Source: Piscinibacter caeni (GTDB lineage Bacteria; Pseudomonadota; Gammaproteobacteria; Burkholderiales; Burkholderiaceae_C). From it: a DNA stretch of 64,000 nucleotides. A program made the position numbers and the translations under genes. This document shows, one piece after another, positions 25,167 to 36,296 of this stretch. Location of the stretch: positions 62,001 through 126,000 of the forward strand of contig KZ836104.1 of NCBI GenBank assembly GCA_003265685.1, given 5' to 3'. How positions within the stretch are numbered: the stretch's first letter is position 1; each line of letters opens with the position of its first letter. The notes under the pieces are model-generated. The model ran no database searches. It saw only the letters and a list, made by a program, of their open reading frames with translations, and had not been told where the DNA came from.

Positions 25167-27293
25167 ATGCTCCAGGGCCTGCGCACCGGCTTCGGCGCCC
25201 AGCGCCTGCCCATGCTGCTGCAGACCGAGGCCGCCGAGTGCGGCCTGGCCTGCCTGGCGATGGTGGCCGCCTACCACGGCCTGCGCAGCGACCTGCAGAC
25301 CCTGCGCCGGCGCTTCACGCTGTCGCTGCGCGGCGCCACGATGGTCGACCTGGTGCGCATGGCCGACGGGCTGCAGCTCAACGCCCGTGCGCTGCGGGTC
25401 GAGCTGGACCAGCTCGACCAGCTGGTGCTGCCCTGCGTGCTGCACTGGGACCTGAACCATTTCGTCGTGCTCAAGGAGGTGCGGCGCAGCCACGTGGTGC
25501 TGCACGACCCGGCGCGCGGCGTGCGGCGCGTGCCGCTGGCCGAGGTGTCGCGCCGCTTCACCGGCGTCGCGCTCGAGCTGACGCCGCGTGCCGACTTCCG
25601 CCCGCGCACCGAACGCCAGGCGCTCAGCCTGCGCGCGCTGCTGGGCCATGTGTCGGGGCTGAAGCGCTCGCTGCTGCAGATCTTCGTGCTGGCGCTGGCG
25701 CTCGAGGTGTTCGTGCTGCTGGCGCCGTTCTTCATGCAGTGGGTGGTGGACGGCGTGGTCGTCAGTGCCGACCGCGACCTGCTGCTGACGCTCGGCCTGG
25801 GCTTCGGCCTGCTGGTGCTGCTGCAGGTGGGCACCGGGGCGCTGCGCTCCTGGGCCGTGCTGCACCTGTCGAGCACGCTGAACCTGCAATGGCTGGGCAA
25901 CGTGTTCGCGCACATGATGCGCCTGCCGGTCGACTGGTTCGAGAAGCGCCAGACCGGCGACGTGCTGTCGCGCTTCGGCGCGGTGCAGCAAATCCAGCAG
26001 ACCCTGACCACCAGCTTCATCGAGGCGGTGCTCGACGGGCTGCTGGTGCTGGTCACGCTCACGATGATGGCGGTCTACAGCCCCTTGCTCTCGGCCGTGG
26101 CGGTGGGCAGCGTGGCGCTGTATGCGCTGCTGCGCTGGGCCTTCTTCCGCCCGCTGCGCGACGCCAGCGAGGAAGCCATCGTGCACGAGGCACGCCAGTC
26201 GACCCACTTCCTCGAGTCGCTGCGCGGCGTGGCGGCGATCAAGCTGTTCAACCGGCAGGAGGACCGCCAGGCCCGCTTCATGAACCTGGTGGTCGACGCG
26301 ATGAACGCCGACATCGTGAAGCGCAAGCTCGAGCTGCTGTTCGGCGTGCTGCACAAGCTGGTGTTCGGCCTCGAGCGCGTGGCGGTGATCTGGATCGGCG
26401 CGCTGCTGGTGCTGGACCAGCGCTTCACGGTGGGCATGCTGTTCGCGTTCTTCGCCTACAAGGAGCAGTTCGCGCTGCGCTTCTCGGCGCTGATCGACAA
26501 GGCCGTCGAGCTGAAGATGCTGCGCCTGCAGGCCGAGCGCCTGGCCGACATCGTGCTCTCCGAGCCCGAGCAGCGCGACGCACCGCCGCTGCGGCGCGAA
26601 CTGCCGGCGCACATCGAGCTCGCCGGGCTGCGCTTCGCCTACTCCGACGGCGAGCCGCCGGTGATCGACGGCCTCGACCTGAGCATCGAGCCGGGCGAGT
26701 CGGTGGCCATCGTCGGCCCCTCGGGCTGCGGCAAGACGACGCTGCTCAAGCTGATGCTGGGCATCCTCGCGCCGCAGGGCGGCGAGGTGCGCGTCGGCGG
26801 CGTGCCGCTGCGCCAGCTCGGCCTGCCGGCCTGGCGCGACATGATCGGCACCGTGATGCAGGACGACCAGCTGTTCGCCGGCTCGATCGCCGACAACATC
26901 AGCTTCTTCGACGCCCAGCCCGACCTCGACCGCATCGAGCAGTGCGCGCGCCTGGCCGCGGTGCACGACGAGATCGAGACCATGCCGATGGGCTACCACA
27001 CGCTGATCGGCGACATGGCGGTCAGCATCTCCGGCGGGCAGAAGCAGCGCATCCTGCTGGCGCGCGCGCTCTACAAGCAGCCGCGGTTCCTGTTCCTCGA
27101 CGAGGCCACCAGCGCGCTGGACGTGGACCGCGAGCGCGAGGTCAACCAGGCGATCCGCGCGCTCGACATCACGCGCGTGGTGATCGCGCACCGCCCCGAG
27201 ACCATCGCCGCCGCGTCGCGCGTGGTGGTGCTGGGCGAGGGCCGGGTCGCGCAGGACCTGCGCAGCGTGGCGGGAACGGCCGCCCAGCGGTAG
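25167..27293 (+). CDS. C39 peptidase-domain ABC exporter for double-glycine peptides
   Basis: The 708-residue protein belongs to the CvaB/RaxB class. Its N-terminal peptidase C39 domain has the oxyanion Gln19, catalytic Cys25 (QTEAAECGLACLAMVAAYHG), His97 (LNHFVVLKEV) and Asp113 (LHDPARGV). Six membrane helices (about 165-425) follow, then an ATPase with Walker A GPSGCGKTTLLKL, signature SISGGQKQRILLARAL and Walker B PRFLFLDEATSALD. It cuts the leader after Gly-Gly and exports the rest. All catalytic residues are intact. The only visible candidate substrate is the 54-residue precursor two genes upstream. Start 25167 is two bases after the adaptor stop. Confidence 0.95.
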   Translation: MLQGLRTGFGAQRLPMLLQTEAAECGLACLAMVAAYHGLRSDLQTLRRRFTLSLRGATMVDLVRMADGLQLNARALRVELDQLDQLVLPCVLHWDLNHFVVLKEVRRSHVVLHDPARGVRRVPLAEVSRRFTGVALELTPRADFRPRTERQALSLRALLGHVSGLKRSLLQIFVLALALEVFVLLAPFFMQWVVDGVVVSADRDLLLTLGLGFGLLVLLQVGTGALRSWAVLHLSSTLNLQWLGNVFAHMMRLPVDWFEKRQTGDVLSRFGAVQQIQQTLTTSFIEAVLDGLLVLVTLTMMAVYSPLLSAVAVGSVALYALLRWAFFRPLRDASEEAIVHEARQSTHFLESLRGVAAIKLFNRQEDRQARFMNLVVDAMNADIVKRKLELLFGVLHKLVFGLERVAVIWIGALLVLDQRFTVGMLFAFFAYKEQFALRFSALIDKAVELKMLRLQAERLADIVLSEPEQRDAPPLRRELPAHIELAGLRFAYSDGEPPVIDGLDLSIEPGESVAIVGPSGCGKTTLLKLMLGILAPQGGEVRVGGVPLRQLGLPAWRDMIGTVMQDDQLFAGSIADNISFFDAQPDLDRIEQCARLAAVHDEIETMPMGYHTLIGDMAVSISGGQKQRILLARALYKQPRFLFLDEATSALDVDREREVNQAIRALDITRVVIAHRPETIAAASRVVVLGEGRVAQDLRSVAGTAAQR

Positions 27294-27322
27294 CGCGCCG
27301 CGGCGGGCCGTAGACTCGCCGC

Positions 27323-28366
27323 ATGATCGTCCTCGGCATCGAATCGTCCTGCGACGAGACCGGCGTCGCGCTGGTGCGCAGCGACGGGCCCGGCACGCCG
27401 CGCCTGCTGGCGCACGCGCTGCACACGCAGATCGACATGCACCGCGCCTACGGCGGCGTGGTGCCCGAACTGGCCTCGCGCGACCACATCCGGCGCGTGC
27501 TGCCGCTGACCCGCCAGGTGGTCGCGGAGGCCGGCATCGGGCTCGGCCACGTCGACCTGGTGGCCTACACGCAGGGTCCGGGCCTGGCGGGAGCGCTGCT
27601 GGTGGGCGCTGGTGTGGCCTGCGCGCTGGCCGCGGCGCTGGAGCGGCCGGTGGTCGGCATCCACCACCTCGAGGGGCACCTGCTGTCGCCGTTTCTCTCG
27701 GCCGACCCGCCGGCGTTCCCGTTCGTCGCGCTGCTGGTCTCCGGCGGCCACACGCAGCTGATGCGCGTCGACGACGTGGCGCGCTACACGCTGCTCGGAG
27801 AAACCATCGACGACGCGGCCGGCGAGGCCTTCGACAAATCGGCCAAGCTGATGGGCCTGGGCTACCCGGGCGGGCCGGCACTGGCGCGGCTGGCGGAGTT
27901 CGGCGACCCGTCCGCCTTCGAGCTGCCGCGCCCGCTGCTGCACAGCGGCGACCTGGACTTCTCCTTCGCGGGTCTCAAGACCGCGGTGCGCACCCGGCTC
28001 GGCAAGCTCGGCACCAACGTGTGCCAGCAGGACCTGGCCAACCTCGCCGCGGCCACCCAGCAGGCCATCGTCGATGTGCTGGTGCGCAAGGCGCTGCAGG
28101 CGCTGCGGCAGGAAGGTCTGATGCGCCTGGTCGTGGCCGGCGGGGTGGGGGCGAACCGGCTGCTGCGCGCCCGGCTCGACGCCGAGGCCGCGAAGCGCGG
28201 CCTGCGCGTGCACTACCCCGAGCTGGCGCTGTGCACCGACAACGGCGCGATGATCGCGCTGGCCGCCGCACTGCGGGCCCAGCGTGGCCTGGCCGTGCCG
28301 CAGGCCGACCATGCCTTCGGCGTGCGGCCGCGCTGGCCGCTGGCCGAGGTGTCGGTGCCGGCCTGA
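27323..28366 (+). CDS. tsaD: tRNA threonylcarbamoyladenosine transferase TsaD
   Basis: The 347-residue protein starts [17 protein letters not shown] and has the metal-binding histidines in [22 protein letters not shown] and [14 protein letters not shown], with late [13 protein letters not shown]. TsaD with TsaB and TsaE puts the threonylcarbamoyl group on A37 of ANN-decoding tRNAs, an essential modification. It follows the peptide exporter by 29 bases but is a housekeeping gene, so the order is probably incidental. Its 3' end faces hsp20. Confidence 0.97.
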   Translation: MIVLGIESSCDETGVALVRSDGPGTPRLLAHALHTQIDMHRAYGGVVPELASRDHIRRVLPLTRQVVAEAGIGLGHVDLVAYTQGPGLAGALLVGAGVACALAAALERPVVGIHHLEGHLLSPFLSADPPAFPFVALLVSGGHTQLMRVDDVARYTLLGETIDDAAGEAFDKSAKLMGLGYPGGPALARLAEFGDPSAFELPRPLLHSGDLDFSFAGLKTAVRTRLGKLGTNVCQQDLANLAAATQQAIVDVLVRKALQALRQEGLMRLVVAGGVGANRLLRARLDAEAAKRGLRVHYPELALCTDNGAMIALAAALRAQRGLAVPQADHAFGVRPRWPLAEVSVPA

Positions 28367-28372
28367 ACCGCC

Positions 28373-28774
28373 TTACTGGACCTGGACGACGCGCGCGCCG
28401 CGCGGCTTCTTCGGCAGCGTGAGCGTCAGCACGCCGTCGGCGAAGCGGGCCTGCGCGGCCTCGGCATCGATCTCCAGCGGCAACTCGATGCGCCGCGCGA
28501 AACGCGGCACGAGGCGCTCGCGGTGCAGCACACGCGCGCCCTCGGTCGCGTTCGCCTCGCCGGCGGCGGCCTCCACGCTGACCAGTTGGCCGGTCAGCGT
28601 GACGTTGACCTGCTCGCGGGCCAGTCCGGGCAGGTCGAAGGTCAGCGTGTAGGCCGTGTCGGTCTCGCTCGCGTCCATGGCCGGACGCAGCGGGGCGCTC
28701 TCGGCGGTGCGGCGGGCCCAGGCCGGATGGAAGGCGCGGCGGGGCAGGGGATAGGCCAAGGGCAGGACGAACAT
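28373..28774 (-). CDS. Small heat-shock protein (Hsp20/alpha-crystallin family)
   Basis: The 133-residue protein has a short N-terminal region (FVLPLAYPLPRRAFHPAW) and an alpha-crystallin domain with DTAYTLTFDLPGLAREQVNVTLTGQLVSVEA, RFARRIELPLEIDAEAAQARFADGVLTLTLPKK. The C-terminal VVQVQ replaces the usual IxI motif. It is an ATP-independent holdase that binds unfolding proteins. A sigma32-type promoter lies about 60-80 bases upstream, fitting heat induction. The gene is convergent with tsaD and divergent from the binding-protein gene. Confidence 0.92.
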   Translation of the reverse strand: MFVLPLAYPLPRRAFHPAWARRTAESAPLRPAMDASETDTAYTLTFDLPGLAREQVNVTLTGQLVSVEAAAGEANATEGARVLHRERLVPRFARRIELPLEIDAEAAQARFADGVLTLTLPKKPRGARVVQVQ

Positions 28775-28829
28775 GCGGTGCTCCTAGAATCGATCGGCTC
28801 GGCCGCGACTGCGGCAGCCCGTGCCGTCG

Positions 28830-28857
28830 AGTTGGGAGCGGCGCGGATTCTTTCAAG
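28830..28857 (-). promoter_or_regulatory. Heat-shock (sigma32-type) promoter of hsp20
   Basis: On the minus strand CTTGAAA (28857-28851) matches the sigma32 -35 exactly. After 13 bases TCCCAACT (28837-28830) matches the -10 CCCCATnT at most positions. Transcription would start near 28823, giving a leader of about 49 bases with AGGAG before the start codon. Confidence 0.72.
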
Positions 28858-28862
28858 AGCCG

Positions 28863-30140
28863 ATGACCACACTTCGACGATTCGCCGCCGGCCTGCTCGG
28901 CGCCAGCCTGCCGTTCATCCAGACCCTGCCGGCCCGCGCCGACGAGACCATCCCGATCGCGCTGATCGAAGGCCTGTCCGGCAGCTTCGCCAACGCGGGC
29001 GAGGCGGTCTACCGCAACCTGCTGTTCGCGGTCGAGCGCGTCAACCAGCGCGGCGGCGTCAAGCTGCCCGGCGGCGCGAAGCGCCTGGAACTGCAGCGCT
29101 TCGACAGCAAGGGCGGCACCGAGGAGGCGCAGGCGATGCTGCGTGCCGCGCTCGACCGCCAGGTCGGCTTCGTGCTCCAGGGCAACAGTTCGGCGGTGGC
29201 CGCCGCGCTGGTGGACGCGCTGAACAAGCACAACCAGCGCGAGCCGCAGCGCCGTGCGCTGTTCCTCAACTACTCGGCGGTCGACCCGGTGCTGACCAAC
29301 CAGAAGTGCAGCTTCTGGCACTTCCGCTTCGATGCGCATGCCGACATGCGCCTGGCCGCGCTGATCGACGTGCTGGCGCAGGACCAGGGCGTGAAGAAGC
29401 TCTATCTGATCGGCCAGGACTACAGCTTCGGCCAGCATGTGCTGAAGGCGGCGCGCGAGTCGGTGGCCGCGCGCCGGCCGGACGTCGAGATCGTCGGCGA
29501 GGAACTGCACCCGGTCGGCCGCGTGAAGGACTTCCTGCCCTACGCGCTGAAGATCAAGGCCAGCGGCGCGCAGGCCGTGCTGACCGGCAACTGGGGCAAC
29601 GACCTGACGCTGCTGGTGAAGGCGGCGCGCGAGGCCGGCGTCGACGCGCGCTTCTACACCTTCTACGGCAACGCGCTCGGCGCACCGGCGGCGATCGGCG
29701 AGGCCGGCGTGGGCAAGGTGCTGGCGGTGGCGGAGTGGCATCCGAACGCCGGCACGCCCGGCTCGGATCGCTTCTATGCGGACTTCCGTGCGCGCTTCCC
29801 GAAACCCGAGGACGACTACGTGCATGCGCGCATGCAGGTGCTGGTGGAGATGCTCGCCGCGGCCATCGAACGCGCCGGCAGCACCGAGGCCTCCGCGGTG
29901 GCGCGCGCGCTCGAGGGCATGAACTACGACGGCGCCAGCCTCGGTGGCCTGCACCAGGGCACGATGCGGGCCGCGGACCACCAGTTCCAGCAGCCGCTGG
30001 TCGTCAGCGTGATGGACAAGGCCGGCGCGCCGGGTGTGCGCTTCGACAACGAGGGCTCGGGCTACGGCTTCCGCACGCTGCGCCGCCTGGAGGCGAAGCA
30101 GACCGAGCAGGCCCACCAGTGCGCGATGGAGCGCCCATGA
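28863..30140 (+). CDS. Branched-chain amino-acid-type ABC substrate-binding protein
   Basis: The 425-residue protein has a signal peptide (MTTLRRFAAGLLGASLPFIQTLPARA) and the type I periplasmic-binding fold of the LivJ/urea-binding group: IPIALIEGLSGSFANAGEAVYRN, VGFVLQGNSSAVAAALVDAL, KKLYLIGQDYSFGQHVLKAARE and AVLTGNWGNDLTLLVKAAREAG. The ligand cannot be assigned. No LivHMGF-type permease or ATPase genes are next to it. Instead its stop overlaps an aminotransferase gene by four bases (30137-30140). A role tied to an amino acid processed by that enzyme is possible, or it may serve a transporter encoded elsewhere. The ATG at 28863 is chosen because it starts the signal peptide. Confidence 0.88.
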   Translation: MTTLRRFAAGLLGASLPFIQTLPARADETIPIALIEGLSGSFANAGEAVYRNLLFAVERVNQRGGVKLPGGAKRLELQRFDSKGGTEEAQAMLRAALDRQVGFVLQGNSSAVAAALVDALNKHNQREPQRRALFLNYSAVDPVLTNQKCSFWHFRFDAHADMRLAALIDVLAQDQGVKKLYLIGQDYSFGQHVLKAARESVAARRPDVEIVGEELHPVGRVKDFLPYALKIKASGAQAVLTGNWGNDLTLLVKAAREAGVDARFYTFYGNALGAPAAIGEAGVGKVLAVAEWHPNAGTPGSDRFYADFRARFPKPEDDYVHARMQVLVEMLAAAIERAGSTEASAVARALEGMNYDGASLGGLHQGTMRAADHQFQQPLVVSVMDKAGAPGVRFDNEGSGYGFRTLRRLEAKQTEQAHQCAMERP

Positions 30141-31288
30141 GGAGCGTGATCGCCGGGCTGCCCGGCTCGAAGATCCGCGAGGTGGCCAACGCCGGCCTCG
30201 GCCGGCCCGACGTGCTGGCGTTCTGGTTCGGCGAGAGCGACGAGGTCACGCCCGAGCCGGTTCGCGCTGCGGCGGCGGCCTCGCTGGCGGCCGGCGAGAC
30301 CTTCTACGCCCACAACCTCGGCCTGCCCGAACTGCGCGAGGCGATCGCCACCTACACCGCGAGCCTGCACCCGGCCGTCGGCGCCGGGCGCATCGCGGTC
30401 ACCTCCTCGGGCGTCAGCGCGTTGATGCTGGCGATGCAGGCCTTGGCCGGCGCGGGCGACGAAGTCGTCGCGGTCGTGCCGGTGTGGCCCAACTTGACCG
30501 CGCAGCCGGAGATCCTCGGCGCACGCGTCGTGCGTGTGCCGCTGGTGCCGCGCGGTGGGGCCTGGAAGCTCGACCTGGACGCGCTGCTTGTCGCGGTGAC
30601 GCAGCGCACCCGCGTCCTGCTGGTCAACGCGCCCAACAACCCGACCGGCTGGACGCTCACCCGGGCCGAGCAGCAGGCGCTGCTCGAGCATTGCCGGCGC
30701 ACCGGCACCTGGATCGTGGCCGACGAGGTGTACGAGCGGCTCTACTACGTGCCGGGCGCCGTATGCGCGCCGAGTTTCCTCGACCTCGCCACGCCCGAGG
30801 ACCGAGTGGTCGTGGTGCACAGTTTCTCCAAGAGCTTCCTGATGACCGGCTGGCGGCTCGGCTGGATGGTCGCGCCGGCGGCGCTGGTCGAGGCGCTGGG
30901 CAAGCTGATCGAGTTCAACACCTCCTGCGCGCCGGTGTTTGTGCAGCGCGCCGGGTTGGCGGCGCTGGCCGACGCGAGCGCCTCGGTGCCCGCGCTGGTG
31001 CGGCGGATGCAGGCCTGCCGCGACACGTTGCTGCCGGCGCTCGCCGCGCTGCCCGGCGTGGAGACGGCCGTGCCGGACGGGGGCATGTACGCGTTCTTCC
31101 GCGTCGCCGGGCAGGGCGATTCGCTGGCCTTTGCCAAGCGGCTCGTGGCGGAGCAGGGCCTCGGCCTGGCGCCCGGCGCCGCCTTCGGGCCGGAGGCCGA
31201 AGGCTGGCTGCGCTGGTGCTTCGCCTCGCGCGACCCGCAGCGGCTGGCGGAGGGGGTACGCCGGCTGGCGCGTGCCTTGCCGCTATAA
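30137..31288 (+). CDS. Class I/II PLP-dependent aminotransferase
   Basis: The 383-residue fold-type I enzyme has FWFGESDEVTPEPVR near the start, VTSSGVSALMLAMQAL, VNAPNNPTGWTLTR, IVADEVYERLYY and the PLP lysine in VHSFSKSFLMTGWRLGWMV, with a final Arg in LRWCFASRDP. It belongs to the broad aspartate/alanine-type group; the substrate is uncertain. Its start overlaps the stop of the binding-protein gene, so translation is likely coupled. The TATAAT of the rpsO promoter lies across its last codons (31284-31289). Confidence 0.9.
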   Translation: MRSVIAGLPGSKIREVANAGLGRPDVLAFWFGESDEVTPEPVRAAAAASLAAGETFYAHNLGLPELREAIATYTASLHPAVGAGRIAVTSSGVSALMLAMQALAGAGDEVVAVVPVWPNLTAQPEILGARVVRVPLVPRGGAWKLDLDALLVAVTQRTRVLLVNAPNNPTGWTLTRAEQQALLEHCRRTGTWIVADEVYERLYYVPGAVCAPSFLDLATPEDRVVVVHSFSKSFLMTGWRLGWMVAPAALVEALGKLIEFNTSCAPVFVQRAGLAALADASASVPALVRRMQACRDTLLPALAALPGVETAVPDGGMYAFFRVAGQGDSLAFAKRLVAEQGLGLAPGAAFGPEAEGWLRWCFASRDPQRLAEGVRRLARALPL

Positions 31289-31432
31289 TCCGCGGGTTTT
31301 GCGCCTGAAGAGGCGCGATTCGAGCACGGCGCCGGTCGGTTTCACCGGCGACCGCAAGTGAAACCGGAAACCGAGGCGACCCCGGGCGTATGGCCTGGAA
31401 CGCTCGGTTTCACCGACCAGGAAACGAGCGAC
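31284..31432 (+). promoter_or_regulatory. rpsO promoter and leader
   Basis: A perfect TATAAT lies at 31284-31289, overlapping the stop of the aminotransferase gene; no clear -35 is visible. The transcript would begin near 31296 with a leader of about 135 bases. The leader contains several complementary GC segments (for example CCGGTCGGTTTCACCGG, 31333-31349). Such long structured leaders often carry S15 autoregulation, but I cannot match a known fold. Confidence 0.5.
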
Positions 31433-31696
31433 ATGCCGAACATCGACAAGGCCGAGATCGTCAAGGCCAACGCCCGCAGCGCGAACGACACGGGTTCCCC
31501 GGAAGTGCAGGTGGCCCTGCTGACCGCCCGTATCAACGAACTGACACCGCATTTCAAGACCCACCTGAAGGATCACCACGGCCGCCGTGGCCTCCTGAAG
31601 CTGGTGAACCAGCGCAAGAGCCTGCTGTCCTACCTGAAGGCCAAGGACGCCGATCGCTACACCGCGCTGATCCAGAAGCTGGGCCTGCGCAAGTAA
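31433..31696 (+). CDS. rpsO: 30S ribosomal protein S15
   Basis: The 87-residue protein starts [34 protein letters not shown] and has the S15 core [27 protein letters not shown]. It binds the central domain of 16S rRNA early in 30S assembly. A longer in-frame start at 31358 lies in the leader and is rejected. It is followed by a terminator and then pnp, the usual rpsO-pnp order. Confidence 0.97.
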   Translation: MPNIDKAEIVKANARSANDTGSPEVQVALLTARINELTPHFKTHLKDHHGRRGLLKLVNQRKSLLSYLKAKDADRYTALIQKLGLRK

Positions 31697-31712
31697 GCCG
31701 CGCATGATCACG

Positions 31713-31746
31713 AAGAGCCTGTCTGGACTCGCCAGCACAGGCTCTT
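31713..31746 (+). terminator. Terminator or attenuator after rpsO
   Basis: AAGAGCCTGT (31713-31722) and ACAGGCTCTT (31737-31746) form a ten-pair stem with a 14-base loop, 17 bases after rpsO. The following sequence, TGCGTTAG, is only weakly T-rich, so partial read-through into pnp is likely. Confidence 0.7.
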
Positions 31747-31783
31747 TGCGTTAGGAGTACGGCTGCCACCGCTGACGATGTGT

Positions 31784-31822
31784 CATTCCAGCGACGCTCC
31801 CTCGACGAGCGCCCCTGGAATG
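31784..31822 (+). promoter_or_regulatory. pnp leader hairpin, possible RNase III target
   Basis: CATTCCAG (31784-31791) pairs with CTGGAATG (31815-31822), and inside it CGCTC (31795-31799) pairs with GAGCG (31807-31811). The result is a long, nearly continuous hairpin about 80 bases before pnp. In enterobacteria a similar leader hairpin is cut by RNase III and allows PNPase to repress its own synthesis; the same role is inferred here. Confidence 0.55.
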
Positions 31823-31899
31823 GCATCGCGCCAGGGGCCGCGACTCCGGGAACCGGACGACGCCCGACAGGTCGTCCGCCAAGTGCAACGGAGACTGCC

Positions 31900-34023
<2,124 letters not shown>

Positions 34024-34036
34024 CGCGGCCGCGCAC

Positions 34037-35023
34037 ATGAAGGCGATCGAGATCGCGTCCTACGGCGCGCCCGAAGTGCTGCGTGCGGTGCAGCGGCCGG
34101 ACCCGGTAGCCGGGCCCGGCGAACTGCTGATCCGCGTTGCGGCCTCCGGCGTGAACCGGCCGGACGTGCTGCAGCGCAAGGGCCTGTACCCGGTGCCGCC
34201 GGGCGCGTCCGACCTGCCGGGCCTGGAAGTGGCCGGCACCGTGGCGTCCGGCGATGCGGCGGCCCTGGCGGCGGCCGGACTGGCGATCGGCGACCGCGTC
34301 TGCGCGCTGGTGGCCGGCGGCGGCTACGCCGAACTGTGCGTGGCGCCGGTCGGCCAGTGCCTGCCGGTGCCGGCCGGCCTGACGGACATCGAGGCCGCCA
34401 GCCTGCCCGAGACCTTCTTCACCGTCTGGTCGAACGTGTTCGAGCGTGGTCGCCTGCAGCCCGGCGAGACGCTGCTCGTGCAAGGCGGCACCAGCGGCAT
34501 CGGCGTCACCGCGATCCAGGTCGCCAAGGCGGCCGGCGCGACGGTGATCGCCACCGCGGGCAGCGACGACAAGTGCGCTGCCTGCACGGCGCTCGGCGCC
34601 GACCACGCCGTCAACTACCGCAGCACCGACTTCGCCGCGGAGGTGAAGCGGCTGACCGGCGGGCGCGGCGCCGACGTGATCCTCGACATGGTCGCGGGCG
34701 ACTACGTCGCGCGCGAAATGTCCTGCCTGGCCGACGACGGCAGGCTCGTCATCATCGCGGTGCAGGGCGGCACGAAGGCCGAGATCGATGCCGGGCAGGT
34801 GCTGCGCCGGCGCCTCACGGTCACCGGGTCGACGCTCAGGCCGCGGCCGGTGGCGTTCAAGTCCGCCATCGCGCAGGCGCTGCGCGGCAAGGTGTGGCCC
34901 TGGCTCGAGGCCGGCCGCGTGAAGCCGGTGATCTTCAAGGTGTTCCCGGCCGCCGAGGCCGCGGCGGCGCATGCGCTGATGGAATCGAACCAGCACGTCG
35001 GCAAGCTGGTGCTGCAGTGGTGA
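34037..35023 (+). CDS. NAD(P)H-quinone oxidoreductase (PIG3/QOR family)
   Basis: The 328-residue zinc-free medium-chain dehydrogenase starts [23 protein letters not shown] and has [32 protein letters not shown]. Its nucleotide-binding motif is [35 protein letters not shown]-terminal [16 protein letters not shown] matches PIG3-like quinone reductases. It probably reduces quinones or related electrophiles with NADPH in the cytoplasm. It is encoded between pnp and tpiA on one strand and 19 bases before tpiA, but no functional link to either is evident. Confidence 0.9.
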   Translation: MKAIEIASYGAPEVLRAVQRPDPVAGPGELLIRVAASGVNRPDVLQRKGLYPVPPGASDLPGLEVAGTVASGDAAALAAAGLAIGDRVCALVAGGGYAELCVAPVGQCLPVPAGLTDIEAASLPETFFTVWSNVFERGRLQPGETLLVQGGTSGIGVTAIQVAKAAGATVIATAGSDDKCAACTALGADHAVNYRSTDFAAEVKRLTGGRGADVILDMVAGDYVAREMSCLADDGRLVIIAVQGGTKAEIDAGQVLRRRLTVTGSTLRPRPVAFKSAIAQALRGKVWPWLEAGRVKPVIFKVFPAAEAAAAHALMESNQHVGKLVLQW

Positions 35024-35042
35024 ACGACGAAGGAAGCCCGAG

Positions 35043-35786
35043 ATGACGCGTCGCAAGCTGGTGGTCGGCAACTGGAAGATGAACGGCACGCGGGTCGGCA
35101 ACGTCGAGTTGCTGGCCGCGCTGAAGGAGGCCGGGCCGTACGTCGCCGAGGTGGCGGTGTGCGCGCCGTTCCCCTACCTGGCCGACGTGGCGCTGTCGCT
35201 GCAGGGCGCTGGCATCGGCTGGGGCGCGCAGGACTGCTCGGCGCACGAGAGCGGGGCCTACACCGGCGAGGTGAGCGCGCCCATGCTGGCCGAGTACGGC
35301 TGCCGCTACGTGATCGTCGGCCATTCGGAGCGCCGCGCCTACCACGCCGAGAGCGACCAACTCGTGGCCGACAAGGCCAAGACGGCGCTGGCGCACAAGC
35401 TGACGCCGATCGTCTGCGTCGGCGAGACCCTGGCCGAACGCGAGGCCGGCCAGACCGACGCGGTGGTCAAGCGCCAGATGTCGGCGGTGGTCCACACGCT
35501 CGGCCACTGCATCTCGCAGGTGGTCGTCGCGTACGAGCCGGTGTGGGCGATCGGCACCGGCAAGACCGCCACGCCCGAGCAGGCCCAGGCGGTGCATGCG
35601 CTGCTGCGCGCCCAACTGAAGGCCGCCAGCGAGAAGGCCGGCGAGATGAAGATCCTCTACGGCGGCAGCGTCAAGCCGGACAACGCGGCCACGCTGTTCG
35701 CGCAGGCCGACATCGACGGCGGACTGATCGGCGGCGCGTCCTTGAAGGCGACCGACTTCATCGCCATCTGCCGCGCCGGCGCCTGA
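35043..35786 (+). CDS. tpiA: Triosephosphate isomerase
   Basis: The 247-residue protein has [14 protein letters not shown] at the start, [13 protein letters not shown] with the catalytic His, the catalytic Glu in [22 protein letters not shown] and the phosphate loop [15 protein letters not shown]. It interconverts dihydroxyacetone phosphate and glyceraldehyde 3-phosphate. It precedes secG by 34 bases; the tpiA-secG pair is conserved in many bacteria. Confidence 0.98.
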   Translation: MTRRKLVVGNWKMNGTRVGNVELLAALKEAGPYVAEVAVCAPFPYLADVALSLQGAGIGWGAQDCSAHESGAYTGEVSAPMLAEYGCRYVIVGHSERRAYHAESDQLVADKAKTALAHKLTPIVCVGETLAEREAGQTDAVVKRQMSAVVHTLGHCISQVVVAYEPVWAIGTGKTATPEQAQAVHALLRAQLKAASEKAGEMKILYGGSVKPDNAATLFAQADIDGGLIGGASLKATDFIAICRAGA

Positions 35787-35820
35787 GGCCGCGCGCGTTC
35801 CCCTTCCGGAGTCCAGAACA

Positions 35821-36234
35821 ATGAACCTGTTGATGAATGTCGTGGTCGCGGTGCAGATCATCGCGGCCCTCGTGATGATCGGCCTGGTGCTGATCCAGCA
35901 TGGCAAGGGCGCGGACATGGGCGCGTCCTTCGGCAGCGGTGCCTCGGGCAGCCTGTTCGGTGCCACCGGCAGCGCGAACTTCCTGTCGCGCTCGACGGCG
36001 GTGTGTGCGGCGGTCTTCTTCGCCTGCACGCTGGCGCTCGCGTTCCATTCGAACGATCGCGGCCAGCGCAGCGACGGCGGCGGCAGCGTGCTCGACAAGC
36101 CCGCGGTCAATGCGCCGGCCAGCGCACCGGCCACCGGCGCGGCGCTGATCCCGGGTGCGGCGAGCGCTGCGGCCCCGGCCGCCGTGCCTGCGCCGGCCGC
36201 GTCGACCGGCGCGGGTGCCGTGCCGACGAAGTGA
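35821..36234 (+). CDS. secG: Protein translocase subunit SecG
   Basis: The 137-residue protein has two membrane helices (about 6-24 and 57-74), with the conserved LIQHGKGADMGASFGSGASGSLFGATGSANFLSRSTA between them. A long Ala/Pro-rich tail follows to the C-terminus. SecG assists SecYE/SecA in export across the inner membrane. The tail of about 60 residues is low-complexity and longer than in Escherichia coli, a feature frequent in betaproteobacteria. Confidence 0.96.
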   Translation: MNLLMNVVVAVQIIAALVMIGLVLIQHGKGADMGASFGSGASGSLFGATGSANFLSRSTAVCAAVFFACTLALAFHSNDRGQRSDGGGSVLDKPAVNAPASAPATGAALIPGAASAAAPAAVPAPAASTGAGAVPTK

Positions 36235-36296
36235 TTGCGATGCGGGCCGCACGGGCCCGCCTTGCAGGGCGCTGACGCAGTTGCTGCGGTGCAGCG

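Noticed and set aside
36261-36267. CTTGCAG as a further lux half-site after secG
   Set aside because: The opposite half of the palindrome is missing.
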